Shown in pieces: positions 8,303 to 15,017 of a stretch of DNA of 64,000 bases. Both the position numbers and the translations under genes were made by a program. The DNA is taken from NCBI GenBank assembly GCA_031432545.1, contig JAVKGX010000009.1:1-64000 (forward strand), given 5' to 3'. The notes beneath the pieces were generated by a model, which saw only the letters and a program-made list of their open reading frames with translations, was not told the origin of the DNA and did not search any database. The DNA comes from Armatimonadota bacterium (GTDB taxonomy: Bacteria > Sysuimicrobiota > Sysuimicrobiia > Sysuimicrobiales > Sysuimicrobiaceae). Within the stretch, counting starts at the first letter, position 1. Each line of letters starts with the position of its first letter.

Positions 8303-8323
8303 CGCGTCCCCCGATCGCCCCCT

Positions 8324-8530
8324 TCAGTGCCGGGCCTGACCGCAGGTGTGGATCCCGAGCAGCGCGTACAGGGGGCAGCGACCCACGATCCCGGTGAGCA
8401 GGCCCAACCCGGCCACCAGGTACAGCACGTAGGCCAGCGCCGAACCGCCCTGCTGCAACCCCGCGAACAGCGCCACCAGGCCGATCATCACGCGCACCAC
8501 CCGATCCGCCGTCCCCGTACACCCACGCAT
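8324..8530 (-). CDS. DUF2892 (YgaP-like) small membrane protein
   Basis: 68 residues from the ATG at 8530. Two membrane helices are flanked by the DUF2892 hallmarks: [11 protein letters not shown] at the start and [12 protein letters not shown] at the end. The same module forms the membrane part of the rhodanese YgaP and is common in sulfur-transfer and cst-type persulfide operons. An upstream in-frame extension to 8626 runs through the promoter and operator, so it is rejected. The companion OsmC gene follows. Confidence 0.85.
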   Translation of the reverse strand: MRGCTGTADRVVRVMIGLVALFAGLQQGGSALAYVLYLVAGLGLLTGIVGRCPLYALLGIHTCGQARH

Positions 8531-8557
8531 CGCCCACCTCCGCGCACGTCTTGTCCC

Positions 8558-8581
8558 ATTATACCATACCGAGTGTAGTAT
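8558..8581 (-). promoter_or_regulatory. Minus-strand promoter (-10 TATAAT) with second CstR-type operator
   Basis: On the minus strand TATAAT (8558-8563) is a perfect -10 box for the DUF2892-OsmC unit; the -35 is weak (CTCAAA, 17-bp spacer). The 21-bp element 8561-8581 starts ATACCATAC and ends GTGTAGTAT. It is itself an imperfect inverted repeat (7 of 9) and matches the 6626-6646 element at 16 of 21 positions. It also lies upstream of the nitric oxide reductase reading frame, so one site could control both directions. Confidence 0.7.
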
Positions 8582-8597
8582 TTGAGGCATCTCCCCC

Positions 8598-8610
8598 TGT
8601 ACCTGGTACC
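8598..8610. repeat. Single copy of the 13-bp GTACC repeat
   Basis: TGTACCTGGTACC matches the repeat unit found in tandem at 10845-10914 and 18201-18242. It lies in the leader between the operator at 8561-8581 and the start of the nitric oxide reductase frame. Confidence 0.6.
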
Positions 8611-8649
8611 GCAGGACCTCCCACATGGGCCGGAGAAGCCAAACATCGC

Positions 8650-10845
8650 ATGCGTCTGACCCTTCGCCAGGTCAACTTACTTCTGCTCGGCGTCGTGGTC
8701 CTAAGTGCTCTGGTCCTGACCTGGGGCACCGTGGAGACGTATCGCCACCTCCCGCCGCTGCCCGAACTCTTCACCACCGGTGACGAAACGGTGCTGTTCA
8801 GGCGCGAAGACATCCGCGCCGGCCAGCGGGTCTTCCAGCGCCGCAACCTAATGGGTTTCGGGACGCTGTTCGGCAACGGCAGCTACTTCAGGCCGGATTT
8901 CGGGGCAGAGTACTTAGCATTCTTGCGGGATCACGTCGCGGATCAGTTCGCCCGAGAACAAGTGGGATGACCGTTCCGCGACCTTTCGCCGGGCGATCCT
9001 CCACATAGCACGAGTGGGCACCAACCAGGTCTCCCTGCCCGACGAGTGGAGCGAGGCGCACCAGGCCTTCGCGGAGTTCTATCATCGGCGCTTCGTGGCG
9101 GGCGATCGGGCGCTGGGGATTGCCCCGGGGACCCTCCAACCCGACGAGGTCCGGCCTCTCGCTGCGTTTGTGGCATGGACGGCGTGGGTATCCTTCACCG
9201 CCCGCCCGGGATCTGACGGCTCGTACACCAACAACTTCCCGCCCATGCCGGATCTCGGTCTGGTCCCCACCGGGCAGACCATCCTGTGGACTGCGTGGTC
9301 CGTGGGATGGTTCCTGCTCCTGGCATTCTTGGTGGTCCTGGCCTTCGGAGCGGTGGATCTGGAACCCATCCCCGTACTTCCGTCCGTCGAGGAGCGGGCG
9401 GAGGGTTCGCCCGGTTTTCTGGCCCGGGTGACGCTGCTGCTGATGGGCGGCTGTTTTTTCATCTTTGCTCCTCCAGACGTTGGCAGGCGGTTATCTTGCG
9501 AACGCCTACGCCTCGCGTGAGGACTTCTACGGGGTGTTCTCGGGGTTGGGCCTCGAGCGCATGGCAGTCCTTCCCTTCCAAGCCGTCCGGTCAGCGCACA
9601 CCGCGATGGCCGTGGTCTGGGTGGTGGGTCTGTGGATGTCCGCAGCCCTGTACGCGGCTCTCCTGTTGGGCGGACGGGAGCGCCCGTGGCACAAGCCGGC
9701 CGCCTACGTGTCCATCGCGATCCTCGCTGTGAGCGTGGTCGGCACGCTGCTGGGTGTGTACGCCAGCGTCCGCGGGTGGGTGGACTCGCCGCTGGTGGGC
9801 AGCGAGGGGACGGAGTACCTGAAGATGGGGCGGCTGTGGCGGGCGGGCATCGCGGCGGGCTTCACCTTGTGGGTGGTGGTCCTCGCCTCTACCCTGAGGG
9901 GCGCTGAGGTGCGCTGGCGGCCACTGTTGCAGGTCCTGCTGTGGAACGGAGCCGGCATCACCGCGGCGCTCTATGCCAGCTTCGCCTACGGCCCGATAGC
10001 CACTGGGTGGTGGTGGACTTCTGGCGGTGGTGGGTGGTCCACCACTGGGTCGAAGGGATTTTCGCCTTTTCCAGATCCTCGTGTTCGGGTGGTTCTTCGC
10101 GGGACTGGGACTGGTAAGCCGCGAGGACGTGACAAAGAGCCTGTACCTGGAAGGCGGCCTGGTCCTCCTCGCGGGCTTTTTGGCCATCGGCCACCACTTC
10201 TGGTGGGTCAGCCAGCCGCCGCTGCGGCTGGGGGTGGGTAGCGTCTTCAGCACCCTGGAGGTGCTCCCGCTGTTCCTCCTGCTGAGCACTGCCCTGCGGG
10301 CGGGTCGCCGTGGCGTACACGTACGTCCCTCGCTTCGTTGGCCGTTGTGGTTCTTCGTGGCCAGTGCCATCTGGCAGTTTTTGGGTTCGGGGATCCTCGG
10401 GCTGCTGATCAACCTCCCCGTGGTGAACTGCTATGAGCACGGCACCTTCCTGACCGTCGCGCACGGCCACGCCTCATTCCTCGGCGCGTTCGGCTTCGTG
10501 GCCGTGGGCATGGGACTCTATGCGGTGCGGCACGCATGTCCCGACGGCTGGAGTGACCGCAGGGTGGCCGCGGCGTTCTGGGCTCTCAATGTGGGGCTGT
10601 TCCTCATGGTCTTTCTTAGCGTGACGCCGCTAGGGGTCATGCAACTCTCCGAGGCGGTACGTGTCGACTATGCGGCGGCCCGCAGCCTGCAGTTCTACCA
10701 GCGGCCCGAGGCACTGCTCCTCAACAAGTTACGGCTTCCAGGCGATGCCCTGATCATCGTCGGGGCGGCAGCCTTGGTCGCTGAGATACTCCCCAAGCTG
10801 CTCCGAATCCTCGACTTGCTCAAGCCGGCTCGAAGGAGCTCCTAG
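8650..10845 (+). pseudogene. Quinol-dependent nitric oxide reductase (qNOR), four frameshifts
   Basis: Read across frames, this is a full-length qNOR (about 730 residues, NorB/NorZ type) that would reduce NO to N2O in the membrane using quinol. It has the extra N-terminal quinol-enzyme segment with YTNNFPP, then the heme-copper-family core: HHWVEG, GHHFWW and HGHASFLG supply the FeB and heme ligands and the FeB glutamate. The frame is broken near 8959 (+1), 9465 (+1), 9992 (-1) and 10063 (-1, in a T run). No stop lies between shifts in the correct frames. Each break is a single base and the rest of the window is intact, so recent decay is likelier than assembly error, though the latter is possible. 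The final frame ends at TAG 10845. Confidence 0.85.
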
Positions 10846-10923
10846 AACCCGTACCTGGAACCGGTACCAGGAACCCGTACCTGGAACCCGTACGTGGTAC
10901 CGGTACCTGGTACCGATACTGGT
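10845..10923. repeat. Tandem array of 13-bp GTACC repeats
   Basis: Five head-to-tail 13-bp units run from 10850 to 10914 (for example CGTACCTGGAACC, GGTACCAGGAACC, GGTACCTGGTACC), with a partial unit on each side. Consensus SGTACCWGGWACC. Units are nearly self-complementary, so the transcript can fold into alternative hairpins. The array begins at the stop codon of the nitric oxide reductase frame and ends just before the promoter of the fluoride locus. Confidence 0.8.
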
Positions 10924-10940
10924 GGCGCACGTCGAACGGA

Positions 10941-10969
10941 TTGACGTCCGCCCTGCGCGGGAGTATGTT
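10941..10969 (+). promoter_or_regulatory. Sigma70 promoter of first fluoride-riboswitch transcript
   Basis: TTGACG (10941-10946), a 17-bp spacer and TATGTT (10964-10969) place the start near 10976, a few bases before the aptamer. Confidence 0.7.
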
Positions 10970-10980
10970 GAACCCGGCAC

Positions 10981-11040
10981 CAAAGGGGCGATGGAGCTCG
11001 CCCTCATATACCCGAGATGCCGGGTTGATAGCTCCTACTG
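10981..11040 (+). promoter_or_regulatory. Fluoride riboswitch (crcB motif), copy 1
   Basis: The aptamer has the conserved GGCGATGG core closed by a GGGCG/CGCCC stem, a second stem ACCCG/CGGGT, then TTGATAGCTCCTAC. The loop GGAGCT (10993-10998) can pair exactly with AGCTCC (11030-11035), the pseudoknot that encloses the Mg2+-fluoride site. In copy 2 the corresponding pair is GGAGCC/GGCTCC, so the helix covaries. The 3' CTCCTAC also forms the left arm of the following terminator, which gives an ON switch when fluoride binds. Confidence 0.93.
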
Positions 11041-11063
11041 GTCGACCAGTAGGGGCTTTTTTA
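11030..11063 (+). terminator. Expression-platform terminator of fluoride riboswitch 1
   Basis: CCTACTGGTCGACCAGTAGG (11034-11053) is a perfect palindrome. The stem extends outward with AGCT/GGCT (one wobble) and is followed by seven T (11057-11063 region). Its left arm overlaps the aptamer CTCCTAC, so ligand binding competes with termination. Confidence 0.9.
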
Positions 11064-11068
11064 TTGGG

Positions 11069-11440
11069 ATGCCGATAGTGACGGTTACCCTCACCGGCGA
11101 GGATCTGGCACAGCTGGCGGAGGCCCTGACGACTCTGGGCTTCTGGCCCGTCGAGTCCGGCCTGGCGTGGTTGATCCGCGAGGGCGCCCGTTATTACGCC
11201 GCCGACCAAGGGGCGTGGCGGGAACTGGTCGCCCGAGAAGTGCCGGATCAGGATCCCCTCCGTCTGGAACTCCAGCGCCGCGAGGTGCTGGCCCACCTGT
11301 TGTCCATGCGGGCTCGCACACTCGGACGGGAGCAGGAGCGCGACGCATTGGCCGACCGGGTGGACGCGCTGGGCGCCGAGTACAGGCGGCTGCGGCAGGC
11401 GCTGTTTGCGCTGCGGGTGCAACGGGTGCATGGAGGCTAG
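11069..11440 (+). CDS. Unrecognised RHH-like/coiled-coil protein, fluoride-regulated
   Basis: 123 residues from the first ATG after the riboswitch terminator; the frame is open upstream but only through the riboswitch and promoter. The N-terminus reads as a beta strand (VTVTLT), a helix (about 10-22) and a second helix (about 29-42), the order of a ribbon-helix-helix fold. From about residue 60 onward there is a long charged helix, probably a coiled coil. The next gene encodes a protein with the same plan, so the two may be diverged duplicates. I do not recognise the family. A DNA-binding or adaptor role is possible but unproven. Position directly behind a fluoride riboswitch ties it to the fluoride response. 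Confidence 0.75.
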   Translation: MPIVTVTLTGEDLAQLAEALTTLGFWPVESGLAWLIREGARYYAADQGAWRELVAREVPDQDPLRLELQRREVLAHLLSMRARTLGREQERDALADRVDALGAEYRRLRQALFALRVQRVHGG

Positions 11441-11446
11441 GCGACC

Positions 11447-11899
11447 ATGGACGAGCGCGACGTGCTGACCACCGTACACATTCCCCTGACCGAAGCGGCG
11501 GTGCAGGAGGTCCGCTCGGTCCTGGAAGCCGAGGGCTGGAACGAGGAAGAGGGCCTGCGCATCCTCCTGGGCTACGGGGCAGCGGTGCGCCTCACGCCAC
11601 CTCCTGACGATCCCCTCCGGGCGCTTGGAGCCGCTCGGGCGGAGCTGGCGACTCTGCGCCACCGCGCGTACCTGGCGGACGAGGCCGTCCGCGGTCTGCG
11701 CATGAACCTGGTGGGGCTGGAGGCTTCCGTCGCGCAGGCACGCCGATCGCTTGCCTATTGGGAACACCGACGGGTAGAGCCGAACCCCCAGGCCGCCGAC
11801 GGCCACCTTTTCCCGGCGCCAACACCCGGCGGCGCCGGCTCGTCCCGGATCCAAGGCTGGATCGGGCGACTTCTGGAAGGTCTGCGGCGTGCGCGCTGA
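11447..11899 (+). CDS. Unrecognised RHH-like/coiled-coil protein, paralogue of preceding gene
   Basis: 150 residues, 6 nt after the previous gene, with GGAG 11 nt before the ATG. The N-terminus repeats the strand-helix-helix pattern (TTVHIPLT, then a helix to EGW, then EEGLRILLGYGAA). A helical segment (about 63-100) follows, then a Pro/Gly-rich linker and a short amphipathic C-terminal helix ending in RRAR. No enzyme motif, signal peptide or membrane segment is visible. It shares the first fluoride riboswitch transcript. The two proteins may form a hetero-oligomer through their helices; this is inference. Confidence 0.75.
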   Translation: MDERDVLTTVHIPLTEAAVQEVRSVLEAEGWNEEEGLRILLGYGAAVRLTPPPDDPLRALGAARAELATLRHRAYLADEAVRGLRMNLVGLEASVAQARRSLAYWEHRRVEPNPQAADGHLFPAPTPGGAGSSRIQGWIGRLLEGLRRAR

Positions 11900-11989
11900 C
11901 GCCATAAGCAAGGTCCGACAGGTGCTGTGGCATCCGTCCGGCGGCTTCACCCCGACCCTGGTACAGTCGGTGAATCGATCCGTCCGGCC

Positions 11990-13171
11990 ATGACGAGATC
12001 GAATCTGCTCCCACCCCACAACGGCACCCGCGCCGCGACGCGGTTCGTGATCCTGATGGGCGTGGTGAGCCTGTTTGCGGATGCCACATACGAGGGCGCA
12101 CGCAGCATCCTCGGGCCCTACCTGCTCGCCCTGGGCGCTTCCGCCACCGGCGTGGGATTCGTATCGGGGTTCGGGGAACTCGTGGGCTACGGTCTGCGCC
12201 TCGTGTCGGGTCGGCTCGCGGATCGAACCCGCCGTTTCTGGGACTTCACCGTCGGGGGCTACGCGCTGAACTTGTTGTCCGTGCCGCTGCTGGCGTTGGT
12301 CGGCCGGTGGGAGGTCGCGGCGCTGCTCGTGGTGGTGGAGCGCGCGGGCAAGGCGATACGGACGCCGCCCCGCGATGCCATGCTGTCGTATGCCGCAAGC
12401 CGGGTGGGCCCGGGATGGGCGTTCGGGCTGCACGAGGCCCTGGATCAGATCGGAGCGGTGGCCGGTCCCCTCATTGCGGCCGCAGTCCTGGCAGCAGGCG
12501 GCGGCCTGCGAGGCGGCTTTGCGGCCCTGGCGGTACCGGCCGTACTCTCCTTGTTGTCGTTGGCCAGGGCCCGTGTCCAGTTCCCGCAGCCCTCTCGAAT
12601 GGAGGATGCTTCCTTCCCGTTGGACCTGCGCCCGCGTCGTGCCCTGGGCCTGTACCTCCTCGCGGCAGGGCTGGTGGCGGCAGGGTTTGCGGACTTCCCG
12701 CTGCTCGCGTACCACTTCACCCGGACGGCCGTCGTCCCGCAGGCTGCCGTCCCCGTTCTATACGCGTTCGCCATGGCCACCGACGCGGTTGCGGCCCTGG
12801 TCGTAGGCCGCTGGTTCGACCGATACGGAACACCGGTGCTGGCCCTGGGGACCGCAGCGACCGCTGCCTTTGCGCCCCTGGCCATCTTCGGCGGACCCAC
12901 AGGGGCGGTCGTGGGTGCAGCCCTGTGGGGTATGGGAGTGGGCCTGCAGGAGTCGGTGCTGCGTGCCGCAGTGGTCGGCATGGTGCCCCCGGACCGGCGC
13001 GGGTCCGCGTTCGGGTTGTTCCAGACGGTGTACGGCGTGGCATGGTTCGCAGGTAGCGCCCTGATGGGCGTCCTCTACGACGCACGCCCGGCCTACCTGG
13101 CGTGGTTTGCGGCGATCACGCAGACTCCCGCAGCCGCCCTGTTCGCCGCAGTGGCGGCTCATCGGAGGTGA
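11990..13171 (+). CDS. MFS transporter in the fluoride-riboswitch-1 unit
   Basis: 393 residues with about 12 hydrophobic segments. The family A motif appears as GRLADRTRR between helices 2 and 3, and as GRWFDRYG in the matching position of the second half. ERAGKAIRTPPRDAML after helix 4 is characteristic of a bacterial MFS subgroup of unknown substrate. The ATG at 11990 sits right before the first helix; upstream codons to 11927 look non-coding. The gene begins 90 nt after the second coiled-coil gene, with no terminator between them, so read-through from the riboswitch transcript is likely. No CrcB/Fluc or CLC-F channel is present in the window, so fluoride or a co-ion is one candidate substrate. 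Confidence 0.8.
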   Translation: MTRSNLLPPHNGTRAATRFVILMGVVSLFADATYEGARSILGPYLLALGASATGVGFVSGFGELVGYGLRLVSGRLADRTRRFWDFTVGGYALNLLSVPLLALVGRWEVAALLVVVERAGKAIRTPPRDAMLSYAASRVGPGWAFGLHEALDQIGAVAGPLIAAAVLAAGGGLRGGFAALAVPAVLSLLSLARARVQFPQPSRMEDASFPLDLRPRRALGLYLLAAGLVAAGFADFPLLAYHFTRTAVVPQAAVPVLYAFAMATDAVAALVVGRWFDRYGTPVLALGTAATAAFAPLAIFGGPTGAVVGAALWGMGVGLQESVLRAAVVGMVPPDRRGSAFGLFQTVYGVAWFAGSALMGVLYDARPAYLAWFAAITQTPAAALFAAVAAHRR

Positions 13172-13264
13172 GCGCCACCGGCAACCGAGCCACACCGCAC
13201 CCGCATCGTCGGACGATCGACCTGATGGCACCCCGCGGGAGTCCGGTCAAACCCGACAAGCACG

Positions 13265-13294
13265 TTGACTTGAGTGTCGGCCGCGCCGGATAAT
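13265..13294 (+). promoter_or_regulatory. Sigma70 promoter of second fluoride-riboswitch transcript
   Basis: TTGACT (13265-13270), an 18-bp spacer and GATAAT (13289-13294), directly before the aptamer. Confidence 0.75.
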
Positions 13295-13297
13295 GGG

Positions 13298-13351
13298 CAC
13301 TGGCGATGGAGCCCGCCTAAACCGCCTCCGAGAGGGGCTGATGGCTCCTAC
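13298..13351 (+). promoter_or_regulatory. Fluoride riboswitch (crcB motif), copy 2
   Basis: CTGGCGATGGAGCC, a CGCC strand closing the first stem, TAAA, a GCCTC/GAGGGGC second stem, then CTGATGGCTCCTAC. This is a close match to the published crcB-motif consensus. GGAGCC pairs with GGCTCC to form the pseudoknot. The loop and stem sequences differ from copy 1 while pairing is kept. The 3' strand is shared with the following terminator. Confidence 0.95.
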
Positions 13352-13380
13352 CCAGGTCGGGTGGGGGCCATTTCGTTTTG
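13343..13380 (+). terminator. Expression-platform terminator of fluoride riboswitch 2
   Basis: GGCTCCTACCC (13343-13353) pairs with GGGTGGGGGCC (13359-13369) through 11 pairs including two G-U, then ATTTCGTTTT. The left arm overlaps the aptamer, as in copy 1. Confidence 0.88.
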
Positions 13381-13410
13381 GCCTCTGCCCCGGTGGTGGA
13401 GGTCAACAGC

Positions 13411-14598
13411 ATGGAGGCGGTCTGGTCGACGGCGGCGCTGTGGATTGTCCTCGCCCTGCTCGCAGCCCTCCTCGGAATCTGGCTGCGGGTATCCGTGGCC
13501 CTCACCGAGATCCTGGTGGCGATCGCAGCCAAGTGGGTGCTGGGTGCTTTCGGCCACGCTTCGTTTCCCGGCGCCCGAGACGGCTGGGTGATCTTCCTGG
13601 CGAGCGCGGGTTCGGTGCTCCTCACCTTCCTCGCAGGCACCGAACTGGACCCCGATGCCTTCCGACGGCGCTGGAAAGAGGCGACCGTGATGGGGCTGGC
13701 CGGATTCCTCGCTCCCTTCCTAGGCGCCGCGTGGGCCGCCCGCCAGCTGCTCGGATGGTCTCCGCAGGCCAGCTGGCTTGCCGGGATGGCCCTCTCGACG
13801 ACCTCTGTGGCGGTTGTGTACGCGGTGCTGCTGGAACTGGGGATCAACCGCACCGAATACGGCAAGGTCGTCCTGACCGCCTGCTTCATCAACGATCTGG
13901 GGACGGTGGTCGCCCTCGGGCTGTTGTTCTCGCCCTTTGGCTTGCGCACCGCGGTGTTCGTGGCTGCTCTCCTGCTCGGACTGTGGGCAGCCGTTCGGAT
14001 CGCCCGTCCCCTGTTGGGCCGCTACGGAGGACGGACCTCGGAAGTGGAGGCGAAGTTCATCTTGGCGGTGCTGTTCGCCCTGGGTGCGGTGGCCGCCTGG
14101 TCGGGGTCCGAGGCCGTCCTCCCGGCCTACGTGTTGGGCATGGCCTTGGCCGGGACAGTGGGGCGCCACGACGAGTTGGTCCGGCGTCTTCGCACACTGA
14201 CCTTCGGGCTTCTGACCCCCTTCTACTTCATCCGCGCCGGACTGCTGGTGCAGCCATCCTCCGTGGCAGGCGGCCTGAGCACGTTCATCGTCCTGTTCGG
14301 CGCCAAGACCTTCAGCAAGTTCGCGGGTGTGTTCCCCCTGACCTTGGCATATCGGTACGCCACGGGCGAGGCGATGTACACCACCCTGCTGATGTCCACG
14401 GGGCTTACTTTCGGCACCATCTCGGCGCTGTACGGCCTCAGCCACGGGATCATTGACCAGAGTCAGTACTCGTTCCTCGTGACGACCGTGGTGGCAAGTG
14501 CGGTGGTGCCGACCTGGGTGGCCGACCGTTTCTTTTTGCCGGCCCACCACACCCGCCCGGCACCTGCGGACCTGGTCCCGGCTGCGGGAGGCGAGTGA
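13411..14598 (+). CDS. CPA-type Na+/H+ (cation/proton) antiporter, fluoride-regulated
   Basis: 395 residues and about 12 membrane segments. The start ATG follows GGAGG by 8 nt; an upstream TTG lies inside the terminator and is rejected. The ion-site helix reads CFINDLGTV, with Asn-Asp where CPA2 exchangers carry the paired carboxylate motif. An earlier GTELDPDAF segment and SSVAG/FGAKTFSKFAG loops fit the KefB/NapA-like family. Na+/H+ antiporters are among the genes reported downstream of fluoride riboswitches. The protein may restore cytoplasmic pH or ion balance after HF entry, or move fluoride itself. Its stop codon overlaps the uspA-like start (TGATG), so the two are coupled. Confidence 0.88.
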   Translation: MEAVWSTAALWIVLALLAALLGIWLRVSVALTEILVAIAAKWVLGAFGHASFPGARDGWVIFLASAGSVLLTFLAGTELDPDAFRRRWKEATVMGLAGFLAPFLGAAWAARQLLGWSPQASWLAGMALSTTSVAVVYAVLLELGINRTEYGKVVLTACFINDLGTVVALGLLFSPFGLRTAVFVAALLLGLWAAVRIARPLLGRYGGRTSEVEAKFILAVLFALGAVAAWSGSEAVLPAYVLGMALAGTVGRHDELVRRLRTLTFGLLTPFYFIRAGLLVQPSSVAGGLSTFIVLFGAKTFSKFAGVFPLTLAYRYATGEAMYTTLLMSTGLTFGTISALYGLSHGIIDQSQYSFLVTTVVASAVVPTWVADRFFLPAHHTRPAPADLVPAAGGE

Positions 14599-15017
14599 TG
14601 TTCCGGCGCGTGCTGGTCGGCTACGACGGCTCTGAGGCTGCCGGCAAGGCGCTGCTGGCGGCCCTCGACCTGGCAGGACGATACCGCGCAGACCTGGTGG
14701 CGGTGGCGGTGGTGCGGCCGCCCGAGTTCGCGGAGCTACAGGGCGAGGTGGATGCGGCGCTCGCTCAGGCTCGCGGCCCACTCGCCGAGTCCTTCCGGTG
14801 GGCCCGGGAACAGGCTCGCAAGGTCGGCGTCCCGTTGACCCTGCGCACCGAGGTGGGACACCCCGCGGAGGTCCTCGTGCGTGTCGCACGAGAGGAGGGG
14901 TTCGACCTCATCGTCCTGGGCCGCCGCGGCCTCACACCGGTGCAGCGGTGGATGCTCGGTTCGGTGTCAGAACGCGTGCTCCGATACGCTCACTGTCCAG
15001 TGATGGTGGTCCACTGA
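14598..15017 (+). CDS. Universal stress protein (UspA family)
   Basis: 139 residues. FRRVLVGYDGSEAAGKAL opens the fold. The ATP-binding signature G-2x-G-9x-G-S is present as GRRG, nine residues, then GS, so an ATP-binding Usp is expected. Start ATG overlaps the antiporter stop, and its own TGA overlaps the next ATG (TGATG at 15015-15019). UspA genes are a recurrent member of fluoride-riboswitch operons. The likely role is a stress modulator of the antiporter or of metabolism; not provable here. Confidence 0.9.
   Translation: MFRRVLVGYDGSEAAGKALLAALDLAGRYRADLVAVAVVRPPEFAELQGEVDAALAQARGPLAESFRWAREQARKVGVPLTLRTEVGHPAEVLVRVAREEGFDLIVLGRRGLTPVQRWMLGSVSERVLRYAHCPVMVVH

Noticed and set aside
8650-10845. 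Programmed frameshifting in the nitric oxide reductase gene
   Set aside because: Four shifts in both directions with no slippery heptamer or downstream structure at each; decay or sequencing error is simpler.
10845-10923. CRISPR array
   Set aside because: The units are contiguous 13-mers without spacers and there are no cas genes.
10922-11068. N-terminal extension of the first coiled-coil gene
   Set aside because: It would translate the promoter, fluoride aptamer and terminator. The first ATG after the terminator gives a coherent protein.
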